From positions 62,001 to 126,000 of the forward strand of contig DASYNP010000184.1 of assembly GCA_036008465.1 (NCBI GenBank): a DNA stretch of 64,000 nt, written 5' to 3'. This DNA comes from DASPSM01 sp036008465 (GTDB lineage: Bacteria > Planctomycetota > Planctomycetia > Planctomycetales > Planctomycetaceae). Below the pieces are notes generated by a model. That model ran no database searches, was not told the DNA's origin, and saw only the letters and a list, made by a program, of their open reading frames with translations. Below are positions 9,801 to 18,054 of the stretch, one piece after another. Each line of letters begins with the position of its first letter. The first letter of the stretch is position 1. Position numbers and translations under genes: made by a program.

Positions 9801-10198
9801 GCACGTCGCTGGGCGAGTTTTGGCTCGAACGTCGAAATCCCGAGGAAGCGCGCAAGGTCTTCGATGCGGCGATCCACGACGTGGAACCCTCCTACAAGGG
9901 CCAAATCTCGCAGGGTCCGTTGGGCGACGTCCTGGGTGAGCTGTATGAGCGTCTTGCCGAAACGCTCGGACATTTGGGCGAAGAAAAAGCCGCTCAAGCC
10001 ATTCGGGAGAAAGCGAGCAAGATCGGTCCTCAACGTCCGGGCCCACCGGGCGGCGAGCACTTCCGGCCACGCGGTCATCGACCTGGACCGCCGCCTGACC
10101 GGGATGACGGTCCCGATGACTTCGGTCCTGAGATGCGCCCTGGCGGACCTCCGCAGGACGCTCCCCCCGGTCGACATCGCGGCGATGACGGTCCTTAG
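6866..10198 (+). CDS. Membrane Ser/Thr protein kinase with TPR-type extracytoplasmic region
   Basis: 1110 residues from TTG 6866 (ATG 6872 is equally possible). Residues 1-60 are the helical head common in planctomycete kinases. The kinase domain spans roughly 84-440: glycine loop GRGGMGIVYE (91-100), catalytic Lys113, HRDIKPGN with Asp303, DFG 321-323, and YMAPEQ near 345. About 95 polar residues (180-275) are inserted between the N- and C-lobes. A single membrane helix lies at about 467-490. TPR-like helices follow (about 600-660 and 800-1030), interrupted at about 708-800 by a Gly/Pro/Arg-rich low-complexity tract. A second such tract ends the protein. It is probably co-transcribed with the ECF sigma factor and probably signals envelope state. 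Confidence 0.93.
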   Translation: MKMLAPQPDTNPLEALAAEFVERHRRGEAPSVEEYAAEHPELAPQIRELFPTIAALERVRAGQERAEEGRLPSSAAKLERLGDLRIVREIGRGGMGIVYEAMQESLGRRVAVKVLARHARLDDTHRRRFFREARTAGRLHHTNIVPILGVGEQDGLDYFVMQYIEGVGLDSVIARMRLASADPVTVRLSSYWGKGNRDPKASSPTRTGPIRESALNERASIGEPATVVEFELSEAGEPPESVSNPKSGAQGGVVAGSESDSQIGATQPLRQVCRTYWQDVAFVGLQVAQALEYAHSQGTLHRDIKPGNLLLDTHGTTWVADFGLAKAMDQDAVSRTGEVLGTLLYMAPEQWRGTADARSDIYSLGVTLYELATLRVPLDVHDRMKSAGRPNPTSTVKLPRRICPSLPIDLETIVMKAMADEPAHRYQTAGELASDLARFLQDRPISVRRPSPWERWWRWRRRNPAAAYFSTAAAALLILVGVVTSVAYVQTRVALGQASKANEERGQALASEKVERERAESMLTTSLAALDHVFNRLVPEQLDRGRALAVSDQDQGNQTAAVSPESAALLEELLKVYDQLATGQGTQARLGGESARANRRIGDIHTRLGNLDRAAAAYRQSIEKYRAITNSDSDRKIQLEIARVHNDLGAIYDRQRDLAKAGPEYHSALSILEPQPSSSASAEVRFEAARTHFLLGRGANPQSEPDPGDAPRRGPGGRPPGGPEGGPPEDRWGGPPGEPGGPPPPEQGAPQEGPPHRWDGGRPRRPGHRPPPEDDRLGPPPDDGAGGPGHRPEGPHRKQVDPKELGTAIALLDSLITSDPKNSSYRYLLAQCYREKASPNEASSGNVDKAEALLTQLVKEHPDVADYHFALADTYAMSDIRQLGPEDFPKAEKNLRAALNESTALVDRNPFATDYAALHVHILHKLAGVLRHGLPERAGAPATVDEVGRLYQEAIRKQASLVERFPSNVGYLFWLAKIRTSLGEFWLERRNPEEARKVFDAAIHDVEPSYKGQISQGPLGDVLGELYERLAETLGHLGEEKAAQAIREKASKIGPQRPGPPGGEHFRPRGHRPGPPPDRDDGPDDFGPEMRPGGPPQDAPPGRHRGDDGP

Positions 10199-10335
10199 AG
10201 GCTGCCTTTGACCCGTCCCTGGAATCGTTTTTTGACGTGAAGGATAATCGCACGAGCGCCCCGCTCCTTCGCGCACGCCGGTAAATCTCTCTCGGGTTCC
10301 GCCCATCGTCGCGTTCACATCGTCGAGGATCGCTG

Positions 10336-12840
10336 TTGTCGAAACGCTCTCGCAAAGCGCCAAGGGTCGAGCGCAAGGCCCCTGTCGCAGCGCAGCCCCA
10401 AACACCCGAAACACAGCCCAACCTGGCGTCGCCGGCGTGGACCAGGCGCTGGCCGGGGTGGCTGGTGCTCTGGTCGGGTTGGATCATTCCGCAGATCGTC
10501 CTTCTGGGACCTGCGTTCGTGGGCCGCACGGTCGACCTGCCGGTCGACATGCTCGGCTCCCCGAATTCTTACCTACCCGATCGGCCCGAGTACGCCGACG
10601 TGCAGCGCCATGGCCGAGAGGTGTTCGACATGATCTACCTCTACCAGGAGGCGCGCGATTTCTCCGCAAGCGAGTTGCGGGCCGGCCGCTTGCCGCTTTG
10701 GCAGCCTGCGAATTACGCGGGCGCCCCGTTTGCCGTCTGGCCGAAATATTCGCCTTTCGAGCTGCTTTACTACCTCGCGCCGAATCCCGTCACGCTGGCC
10801 TGGATTGCGTTGCTCCAAGCGATCACAGTCGGCCTGGGAATGTGGCTCTTTCTGTCGCGCTGCCTCAAGTTGTCTTTCTGGTCCGCTGCGATTGCCAGTT
10901 GGTGTGCGCCACTGACGGGATTCATCACGCTTTGGCACGGGTCGTTGCCGCTGGGTCCCGTGTTGTGGTTGCCGTGGTCGCTCTGGGCCGTCGATGGCGC
11001 CGTCAAAAACCCCTGCGGCAATCGCACTCTTGCCGTCGCAATTGTGACGGCATTGCTGCTGCTCACCGGCCATCCGGGCATAGGCGGCCTCGTGCTGCTC
11101 ACGACCGGGATGTACTTCGTCTGGACACTCACGACCGAGCGGCTGCTTCGAAGGCAGTGGAAGGTCGCGGCGTCGAGCGTGGCCGGCGTGACGATGGCAT
11201 GGCTGATTGGATTTCTGATCGGCGCGCCGTACCTGCTTCCCCTCTTGGACTATGGGCGCACCGGATACCGCATGGACATCCGCGCGACCGGATTCGAGGA
11301 ACGCCCACCCGAAGGACTGGAGGGGCTTCCCGCGATCCTTTGGCCGTGCGTCAACGGCGGCGAAACTCACGCGAACACGAGTCGCACGGCTTTTCGCTCA
11401 ACCCTAACCGAGGGGGCCTCTGGCGCGTACGCGGGGCTGCTGGCCGCGCTGTGGCTAGCGCCCCTGGCCTGGTGCCATCGACGACTTCGTCTGCTCACAA
11501 TCTTTCTGACGTTGTTGGTAATCATGTCGCTCGGGTGGACGCTGAATGTGCCGGGGATCGTGCACGCCCTGCGGTCCCGGCCTCTGCTTCCGCTGGCCTC
11601 GCTCTCCTTCAATCGATGGGTGTTTGCCACGTCGGACGCGATCTTAATCCTTGCCGCCATCGGCCTCGACTCCCTACTTGCTTCTGTGCCGAGATTTCGG
11701 CGCTGGTGGACGATTCCGATGTTGGCCGCAGTGGGTTACTGCGGATGGTGCGTTTATCGCTTATTCACCCTCACCCACGACCTCGACAATCAGGGGTTTT
11801 CGAGATGCTTCTTGCTGGGCATCGCGTTCTGCCTCGCGACGTTGATTGGATGGGCGACGACTTTTCGTGGCGGACCCTATCTCAAATGGATCCGTATTGG
11901 CGTGATTTGCTTGCTGCCCGCGGAGCTCTTTTGGTTCGCCTGGAGCGAGCGGCGGCAAGCCGACATGGCGCTCTATTTCCCGCCTGTGCCGATCTTGGAC
12001 AAGCTTGCCGCATCAGCGACCGGCCGCATTTGGGGCGTTGACTGTCTGCCGCCCAATCTCAATCAAGTCGTCGGCCTCGAGGACATTCGTGGCTACGACG
12101 GGGTCGATCCCAGGAATAGCGTCAAACTGTTAGACCTGGCCATCAACCATCGCTTCAAGCAGACGATTCTGCCCTACGCCCGGACGCAAATCGCGCTGCC
12201 GATCCTGCGTTGGAGCGAACTCCGCTTGAAATGCCATCCGGTGGTGGATCTGTTGAATGTGTGCTACCTGGTGTATCGGGAACGGCCGCCCAACGGCCTC
12301 GAGATCATCACGCGCGAGGACGACTACTGGATCGTTGCGAACCGCACGGCGCTGCCGCGCGCTTTTGTGCCGCGTTCGGTTCGCATCGTGAAGGACGACA
12401 CTGATGCGCTCGCAGCACTCGAGCACTTCGAGCTCGATCCGCGCCAGACGGTCTTCATGACGGACAACCTGCGCCTGCCCGACGCCATGCAGGGTGAGGC
12501 AACCGTCCGCTACGAGAGCCCGAGGCGGACAATTCTCGACGCGAACATGAAGACGAACGGCCTGGTGCTGCTCTCCGATTCGTGGGACCCTGGCTGGAGC
12601 GCACAGCTCGACGGCACCCCCTGCCCGATCTATCGCGTCAACGTGGCACTGCGCGGATTCGAGGTTCCTGCCGGCAAGCACCAGATCGTTTGCACGTACG
12701 ATCCTCCGATCGTGCGCACTGGATTTCTAGCGGGGGCAGTCGGATGCGTCCTTTTGGCTGTGTGGACGCTTTGGAAGGTGGTGGCGAGACTGCGGCAGCG
12801 CGCTGGGCCCGCTTCGGTCGGATTGCCGGCGGTGAGTTGA
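10336..12840 (+). CDS. YfhO-like polytopic membrane protein
   Basis: 834 residues from TTG 10336, chosen because GAGG lies 7 bases upstream and no better start is nearby. Around 11-13 hydrophobic helices alternate with soluble loops. The first loop has DMLGSPNSYLPDRPEY and, later, the LPLWQPANYAGAPFAVWPKYSPFELLYYL region typical of YfhO/GT-C-type proteins. The C-terminal soluble part (GLVLLSDSWDPGWSAQLDGT and VPAGKHQIVCTYDP), followed by a last helix, is diagnostic of YfhO. In Firmicutes YfhO is needed for glycosylation of wall or lipoteichoic polymers. A planctomycete role in lipid-linked glycan transfer is inference. It lies next to an O-acylation cassette, which fits glycan work. Confidence 0.8.
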   Translation: MSKRSRKAPRVERKAPVAAQPQTPETQPNLASPAWTRRWPGWLVLWSGWIIPQIVLLGPAFVGRTVDLPVDMLGSPNSYLPDRPEYADVQRHGREVFDMIYLYQEARDFSASELRAGRLPLWQPANYAGAPFAVWPKYSPFELLYYLAPNPVTLAWIALLQAITVGLGMWLFLSRCLKLSFWSAAIASWCAPLTGFITLWHGSLPLGPVLWLPWSLWAVDGAVKNPCGNRTLAVAIVTALLLLTGHPGIGGLVLLTTGMYFVWTLTTERLLRRQWKVAASSVAGVTMAWLIGFLIGAPYLLPLLDYGRTGYRMDIRATGFEERPPEGLEGLPAILWPCVNGGETHANTSRTAFRSTLTEGASGAYAGLLAALWLAPLAWCHRRLRLLTIFLTLLVIMSLGWTLNVPGIVHALRSRPLLPLASLSFNRWVFATSDAILILAAIGLDSLLASVPRFRRWWTIPMLAAVGYCGWCVYRLFTLTHDLDNQGFSRCFLLGIAFCLATLIGWATTFRGGPYLKWIRIGVICLLPAELFWFAWSERRQADMALYFPPVPILDKLAASATGRIWGVDCLPPNLNQVVGLEDIRGYDGVDPRNSVKLLDLAINHRFKQTILPYARTQIALPILRWSELRLKCHPVVDLLNVCYLVYRERPPNGLEIITREDDYWIVANRTALPRAFVPRSVRIVKDDTDALAALEHFELDPRQTVFMTDNLRLPDAMQGEATVRYESPRRTILDANMKTNGLVLLSDSWDPGWSAQLDGTPCPIYRVNVALRGFEVPAGKHQIVCTYDPPIVRTGFLAGAVGCVLLAVWTLWKVVARLRQRAGPASVGLPAVS

Positions 12841-12853
12841 CCGACGGCGGCAA

Positions 12854-13969
12854 TCACCTGACACGACTGCGGTCGGCGGGCCCGGCCAACTCCTTTTCGA
12901 GCGGGCTCTTCGCCTCTCGCGAGAGCAATCGAACGACGTCGTTGCCCAGGCTGCGACTGAACTCCGCCACACCCTCGGCATTGAGATGCTGATAGTCCCA
13001 GCACAAGGCAGGACTGTAAAACAGAATGTCCGGACGGATGACGGTCAGGTGCGGGCAATTGCGCGCGAGAGTGTTCAACCAAGTCCGGACGGGCTCGTAG
13101 TCGGTTTTGACTGTGTTGACAATTGGCACGAGCCGCACAATGAGCGCGATCCCGTTGGCATCGGCGATCTGGGCAAGCTCTTTGACACCCGGGTCCCATT
13201 GCGTGGCGACGGTGACCGTCGGCTTATTGGGGGCGTCGGTTCCGATCGCGAAGTGTTTACCCGGCAAGGCCCAGAACCCGCGGCTTTGACGGACTCTCCG
13301 CTCGAGGCTGAGATACGTGTACTTGTTTACGCCGTCCAAAAACGCGCCCCGCGGGTCGAATGGTCGCTCGGCGAGGCGGTGTTCCCACAGGGCGAGTCCG
13401 ACGCCAACTCCACGGCGCGCGAAGAACTCCACAGATTCCAGGTCTTCCGGCAGGCGGAGACTGCCTCCCCGATGTGGACCGTAGGCCCAGCGAAAGCGGT
13501 GCGGCGCGGCGCCAAATGCCGCGGGGATCTCAACATCGAAATCATCGGGAGTCACAGCCAGGACCACGGCGCGCGGTTTTGGATGATTTCGCAAATACAG
13601 CTGCAGAATCAGCCGGTATCCGTCCAGGCCGAGCGACCCCATGCTGCCGAGGTTGTATGCACTCAGTCCCGAGGCTTGCTGGAACTCGGCAGGATCGATG
13701 CTGCAACGGCACGTGCTGTCGCCGAGAAAAACGACGTCGTTGTACTCGGTCGACTTGAGAGCGTACTCGGCCGGATAGATCAGCATTGCCTCATCGCGGG
13801 TCGGCGCGCGAAAGGGATCCAGAAATGGCGGGTCGGCGCGGTAGTTTTCGCCAAGCAGCGACGTCACTGCGGCCAACATCGCGACGGTCAGAAATGCGAC
13901 TGCCAGAATCGCTGCGGTCGGTGCCAACCGCGGCCATGCTTGCAGAGACACTCTCGGTCGGAACGCCAT
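12854..13969 (-). CDS. SGNH/AlgX-like protein of an O-acylation cassette
   Basis: 371 residues from ATG 13969; the longer open frame upstream reads as noise. An N-terminal membrane anchor (AILAVAFLTVAMLAAVTSLL) is followed by an exported domain with the SGNH block 1 motif VVFLGDSTCRCSIDP (catalytic-type Ser in GDS) and a C-terminal DYQHLNAEG, the usual Asp-x-x-His pair. It lies 73 bases downstream of the MBOAT gene on the same strand. In alginate-type systems MBOAT plus SGNH proteins carry out O-acyl transfer to a polysaccharide outside the membrane. I infer the same here, as the last step of the FkbH/ACP/MBOAT chain. A simple esterase role is the alternative. Confidence 0.7.
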   Translation of the reverse strand: MAFRPRVSLQAWPRLAPTAAILAVAFLTVAMLAAVTSLLGENYRADPPFLDPFRAPTRDEAMLIYPAEYALKSTEYNDVVFLGDSTCRCSIDPAEFQQASGLSAYNLGSMGSLGLDGYRLILQLYLRNHPKPRAVVLAVTPDDFDVEIPAAFGAAPHRFRWAYGPHRGGSLRLPEDLESVEFFARRGVGVGLALWEHRLAERPFDPRGAFLDGVNKYTYLSLERRVRQSRGFWALPGKHFAIGTDAPNKPTVTVATQWDPGVKELAQIADANGIALIVRLVPIVNTVKTDYEPVRTWLNTLARNCPHLTVIRPDILFYSPALCWDYQHLNAEGVAEFSRSLGNDVVRLLSREAKSPLEKELAGPADRSRVR

Positions 13970-14042
13970 TGGCGGAGGCCAAAACAATGATGCGCGGCCG
14001 AGCCGCGCCGACGCTGACAGAAACCACCGTCGCCGCAGAGGC

Positions 14043-15518
14043 TCAAAACGCCATGTACAGCACAGGTGGCGGTTCCTGTTGAAACGCCCAGTCGACAAAA
14101 AACATGCCGGCGACGAACATGCATTGCAGGCAAAGGACGGCCGAGAGCCACCCGTTGCGCTGTCCGATCCACAAAACGAACCGCTCGATGATCGACCCAG
14201 CCACATCGGACTTCCACAACGCGGCCAACAGCAACGTCCCAATCGCGATCGCAATAGCGGGACCTTGCCACGAATAACTCGAAAGCGTGGAGGGCAAGTA
14301 TAAAAGTTCGCTGCCAGCCGCCCCGAGAATCGCCAGGGCCCGATCGACATCGGTGGCGAAAAAGAGCTGGCTGATGCAGACGTAGTGCAAGGTCAACACG
14401 ATGGCGACGAGCCGCACCGTCGGGCTGTGAAGATACACGTGCAGTCGCTGGCGTCCCAGCACGGCCCGAAGCACGTCTCCATAAGCCCGGGTCACCGCCG
14501 CGCCCAGTCCATTCAGCACGCCGAACATGATGAATCCGTCCGTCGTCCCATGCCACACTCCCGCCACGAAGAGCGCGAAAAACAACAGCGCGTAGCTCCA
14601 GTAGCGGGCACCGCCCGGAAACTTGGTCGCGGCGAGTTTATAGCTCGCCATGAAGACATAGTCTCGGATCCAGTGAGTCAGGCTGATATGCCAGCGGTCC
14701 CAAAAGTCCAATACATTTCGGGCGAGCCAGGGCCGATTAAAATTTTCCGGCAGCCGGAAACCAAGCAATCCGCCCGCTCCCAACACGATGTCGGTATAGC
14801 CCGAAAAATTGAAATAAAGATACACGGGATACGCATACAAGCAGAGCAAGGCTTCCGAGAGAGTGGGAACGACGTGCGTTCTGTTGGCTGAGTGGAAGAC
14901 CGTTTCCGCGTAGGTGCCCAGCACGCCGACCTTGATCATCCCGGTCAGAATTCGGATCCACAGCAGCAGGCTCTCTCGTGTGTCGCTCGGCTGTAGATCC
15001 ATTTCCTCCCAATAGCGAAGGAAATCGTTGTAGCGCTGGATGGGCCCGGCGGTAATCGTGAAGAACGACAGCTGATAATTCAAATAAGTCCACAGGTTGA
15101 AGGGGGCCAATTGGCCCTGCCACTGGTCGACCAGCATGTGAATGAATTTGAAGATCATGTACGACAGGCCGACCAGCTCGACTGGGTGCAGCCGCATGTC
15201 CATAGCCAGCGGGAAAGGAATGATTTCCGCGAGCAACCGGTACCGCTTGAGGTACAAGTAGAACAGCAGAACAAGCGTCGCTGCCGCGGCGACGACGGCG
15301 CCGCGCCCCCGCGCGCGGACGACCATCAGCGCGAGGTAGGTTCCGACCAGCACGGCGGCAAACCAGATCCAGCTTCGCAAATTGGGGACCAGCGGAGCGA
15401 GAAACAAAGCGCTCGTACACGCCAGGATGACCTGCCGCAGCCGCTTGCCGGGCGCGAGGTGAAACACGATCACGGCCGCGCCGCAAAAAAATAGAAAGCC
15501 CAGAGAGCAGACCGCCAT
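14043..15518 (-). CDS. MBOAT-family O-acyltransferase
   Basis: 491 residues with roughly ten membrane helices, starting at ATG 15518, nine bases after the ACP stop. MBOAT/AlgI hallmarks are present: NYQLSFFTITAGPIQRYNDF, YLYFNFSGYTDIVLGAGGLLG, NRPWLARNVLDFWDRWHISLTHWIRDYVF, and VAGVWHGTTDGFIMFG with the catalytic His. AlgI-type proteins pass acyl groups across the membrane to an exported polysaccharide. The direct neighbours (ACP and FkbH upstream, SGNH downstream) suggest the donor is an ACP-bound small hydroxy acid rather than acetyl-CoA. That donor choice is inference. Confidence 0.9.
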   Translation of the reverse strand: MAVCSLGFLFFCGAAVIVFHLAPGKRLRQVILACTSALFLAPLVPNLRSWIWFAAVLVGTYLALMVVRARGRGAVVAAAATLVLLFYLYLKRYRLLAEIIPFPLAMDMRLHPVELVGLSYMIFKFIHMLVDQWQGQLAPFNLWTYLNYQLSFFTITAGPIQRYNDFLRYWEEMDLQPSDTRESLLLWIRILTGMIKVGVLGTYAETVFHSANRTHVVPTLSEALLCLYAYPVYLYFNFSGYTDIVLGAGGLLGFRLPENFNRPWLARNVLDFWDRWHISLTHWIRDYVFMASYKLAATKFPGGARYWSYALLFFALFVAGVWHGTTDGFIMFGVLNGLGAAVTRAYGDVLRAVLGRQRLHVYLHSPTVRLVAIVLTLHYVCISQLFFATDVDRALAILGAAGSELLYLPSTLSSYSWQGPAIAIAIGTLLLAALWKSDVAGSIIERFVLWIGQRNGWLSAVLCLQCMFVAGMFFVDWAFQQEPPPVLYMAF

Positions 15519-15527
15519 CGCGAATTC

Positions 15528-15791
15528 TCAACCGGCTTGAAGCTTGGTTTCGATCAGCCGGATGAACGAGCCGATATTCTGGTCCGGCCCTTTCAGTCGC
15601 GACATTTCCGCGGTCGCAAACTTGATTCCCATTGCACGCTCGACGGCAATCAACAGGTCGATATGCGTCACAGAGTCCCAGCCCTCGACGTCGGCGGCCG
15701 TCATGTCATCCCTCAACACGATGGTCGGATCGTCGAAGACCTGGCGAAAAATTTCCTGCAGCTCGGCACGGACGTCACGCAAGGGGGGCAT
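15528..15791 (-). CDS. Acyl carrier protein
   Basis: 87 residues, acidic and helical, with the phosphopantetheine motif GWDSVTHIDLL (attachment Ser in DSV). It starts at ATG 15791 inside the end of the FkbH-like gene, overlapping it by 17 bases, so translation is likely coupled. TTG 15800 is an alternative start with no ribosome site. The length matches stand-alone ACPs. Its place between the FkbH-like and MBOAT genes implies that it carries the loaded acyl group, by analogy to glyceryl-ACP formation in methoxymalonyl-ACP pathways, to the membrane acyltransferase. Confidence 0.88.
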   Translation of the reverse strand: MPPLRDVRAELQEIFRQVFDDPTIVLRDDMTAADVEGWDSVTHIDLLIAVERAMGIKFATAEMSRLKGPDQNIGSFIRLIETKLQAG

Positions 15792-17721
15792 CCCTCTCAA
15801 TCGAGTGTGTTAGCGGAGTGGCCGACGCGTCGACCCGCAGCTCCCAAAAGGTCTCGGCGCCGTCCGAGCCGGCCGGCGAAAAGCCGAGCTTCGCGTAATG
15901 ATCGACTACCAGCGAGTTTTTGGCAGTGGGGATATACGTCCCTAAGAGCCGGACGCTGTCCTCTACCCGGCACAGGTCCACCAGTTCGTTCCGCGCGAAC
16001 TGCTCCACGCCCCGCTGCAACACGCGGCAGCTCATGATCCACGTATCGATGGCCAACGCGTCTCCCTGCTTGCGGAGCAAAATCACGCTGATCAGTCCGT
16101 TATCGCCCAGTTCGTCGCGCAGGCTGAAGGTCCGGGTGCACCACTCGGGGCTGTCGACGATGCCGCGAATCTCCGCCAAGGTATAGCGCCGCGTCGTCAG
16201 ATTGAACTGGTTTGACTTGTTGATGAGCTGCGTCGAGCGTTCGATGTTTAAGTCGTTGATCGGTTCGACCTTCATCTTCATCCGTAAGGAGGTCAGAAAC
16301 GCTTCCAGATCGGGCGCGCCGGCTGCCAGTTCCTTGCGGCGTGAGTTCTCGAAATAGTAACGCGCCCGAGCCGAGTCTTCCCGCGTGAACGATGTCGTTT
16401 CAAAATACCGGTGGCGGGCGACCGCGGCGATGTATCCAGACGGATCCTCCGGCAGGTCGGGGACGGCGACCTGCGGCACAAATCGCCGCACGAGCGCGCG
16501 CTCGGCCGGGTTGTCGTCGACGAAGACGATCGAATCGAGTCCCAACTCCAATCGATCGGCGATCGCGCGCAGGTTGTCCGCCTTGTTGTTCCAGTTGGCG
16601 ACAAACGCCGAGATATCGGACAGCCGCAGCACCATGTCGGCCCGTTTCTCGAACGGCTCCTTCGCTTTCTCCGGATCGTTTTTGGAACAGACCGCCAGCA
16701 CGATCCCGCGCTGCGAAAGCTCCTTGGCATAGCGCTGGAATTCCAGAAACGCCTCGCCTTCTCCCGAGCCCTGACCGAACTTGATTCCGCCGGGCCCGAC
16801 GTCTCCCACGACTCCGCCCCACAATGTGTTATCGAGATCGAGTGCCAGGGCTTTCTTGCTGCGACCCAGGATCGACCGCAGCAAAGAGACAACGCTGTGA
16901 GCGTAACCGGGCAGGCACTCCGCGCCGCACGGCATCTTGAACTCATGGTAAAACCGCGGATCGAACCAGGTTTCCGCGCCGGCCTCGGCCGCCAGGCTGT
17001 ACAAGTCGTGCAGCACCACGTAGGCGGGAGCGACTTCGGGCAACATGGCGTTGAGCCGAATGAGATAATTCTCGCGGGCTGCGGGGTGTCGTAGCGTGTA
17101 GTGTCCGAAAACGCGCTCGGGCGACGGCTCGAAATTGTTTTGAATCAGCGTCGCGTTCCAGCGAGACTGAGCTGTCTCCCAAAGCTGCATCCAGTCGGCC
17201 AGTTCGGTTTCGGCAAATTGTTGGGCCGCGACTGAGTCGGCGTCGATCGGCGGGAGGCGAGTCACGTCGCGGGCTCCGGTCGCTAGAAACACGATTTCGG
17301 GCCCGAAGTTATCCAGTCCGGATCCGGGAGTGAGGATCTCTTGCCGAAAGAGCCCATACTCCGCCTCATAGATCTCGGCGGCGATCCCTTCGCCTGCGAG
17401 GAACAGTTCGATCAATTGGCGAAGCTGGATCGTCGTCGGCCCGCCGAGAATTGCCAGCCGCACAACTCGTCCTGAAGCCGCGTCGGCACCATCGCGGGGC
17501 ACGAAGCGTCGCAGCTTCATCAAGGACGAGTAGTCCAAGAGCGGACTCACCGCCCGCGCGGCCCAGGCCCCTGCCGCATGGGCGCCCTCGCGTTGTGAGA
17601 TGCCCTTGAGCGTCCCGATGAATTCCGCAAAGCGCGGCCTGCGCGCCGCCGCGTCCAGCTGCAGGTACGAGTGGAGCAATTCCTGATCGTGCTGGAGCGC
17701 GGTCAATGTGACGCTCTGCAT
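15775..17721 (-). CDS. FkbH-like HAD-IIIC / GNAT fusion protein
   Basis: 648 residues. The N-terminal third resembles the SGNH-like lead domain of FkbH proteins (LAILGGPTTIQLRQLIELFL). A HAD-IIIC domain sits near residues 290-430: KKALALDLDNTLWGGVVGD (nucleophile Asp), AVCSKND and DSIVFVDDNPAERALV. A GNAT-like C-terminal half follows (INKSNQFNLTTRRYTLAEI, WIMSCRVLQRGVEQFA). FkbH enzymes dephosphorylate 1,3-bisphosphoglycerate and load the glyceryl group onto an ACP, and the ACP gene overlaps its end. The cassette is thus predicted to make glyceryl-ACP or a related hydroxyacyl-ACP; the actual substrate is not visible from sequence. Confidence 0.9.
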   Translation of the reverse strand: MQSVTLTALQHDQELLHSYLQLDAAARRPRFAEFIGTLKGISQREGAHAAGAWAARAVSPLLDYSSLMKLRRFVPRDGADAASGRVVRLAILGGPTTIQLRQLIELFLAGEGIAAEIYEAEYGLFRQEILTPGSGLDNFGPEIVFLATGARDVTRLPPIDADSVAAQQFAETELADWMQLWETAQSRWNATLIQNNFEPSPERVFGHYTLRHPAARENYLIRLNAMLPEVAPAYVVLHDLYSLAAEAGAETWFDPRFYHEFKMPCGAECLPGYAHSVVSLLRSILGRSKKALALDLDNTLWGGVVGDVGPGGIKFGQGSGEGEAFLEFQRYAKELSQRGIVLAVCSKNDPEKAKEPFEKRADMVLRLSDISAFVANWNNKADNLRAIADRLELGLDSIVFVDDNPAERALVRRFVPQVAVPDLPEDPSGYIAAVARHRYFETTSFTREDSARARYYFENSRRKELAAGAPDLEAFLTSLRMKMKVEPINDLNIERSTQLINKSNQFNLTTRRYTLAEIRGIVDSPEWCTRTFSLRDELGDNGLISVILLRKQGDALAIDTWIMSCRVLQRGVEQFARNELVDLCRVEDSVRLLGTYIPTAKNSLVVDHYAKLGFSPAGSDGAETFWELRVDASATPLTHSIERDAPLA

Positions 17722-17826
17722 AAGCCGATTGGCGCGCCTCCCCTCGACGACAGAGAGACTCGACGAAAGGCAGTTTTTTTCCTCAATCCGACGCTAGATC
17801 GATCGTAAGCGGGGCAACTTGCGAGG

Positions 17827-18012
17827 TCAATCCGCTGCACGGAGCCTCGATTCGGCCGCAACGATCCGCTCAGTTCGTGTCGGGGCCGCGACAATCCGGA
17901 GCGCGTCACGCACGTCTTTCACGAGTTGAGGCGTGTAGATTGCAACGCCTTGAGTGAGCGGGGGAGCACGCGGGAGGGGCCGCTCGTCGCCCGTAAACTC
18001 AAACGGATTCAC
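17827..18012 (-). CDS. Possible small protein, unrecognised
   Basis: A 61-codon frame from GTG 18012 lies in the gap between the FkbH-like gene and rodA. The product reads as a Pro-rich head, then YTPQLVKDVRDALRIV, a plausible amphipathic helix, ending RLRAAD. There is no clear ribosome site, so it may be chance. I list it because its composition is more protein-like than that of other frames in this gap. Confidence 0.25.
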   Translation of the reverse strand: MNPFEFTGDERPLPRAPPLTQGVAIYTPQLVKDVRDALRIVAAPTRTERIVAAESRLRAAD

Positions 18013-18054
18013 GTTAGCGCGAGGGCCCGGATCAGCTAGATTTCGGCCACCCGG

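Noticed and set aside
8894..10414. A 506-codon minus-strand frame
   Set aside because: Antisense to the kinase TPR region; its length comes from the GC-rich Gly/Pro tract.
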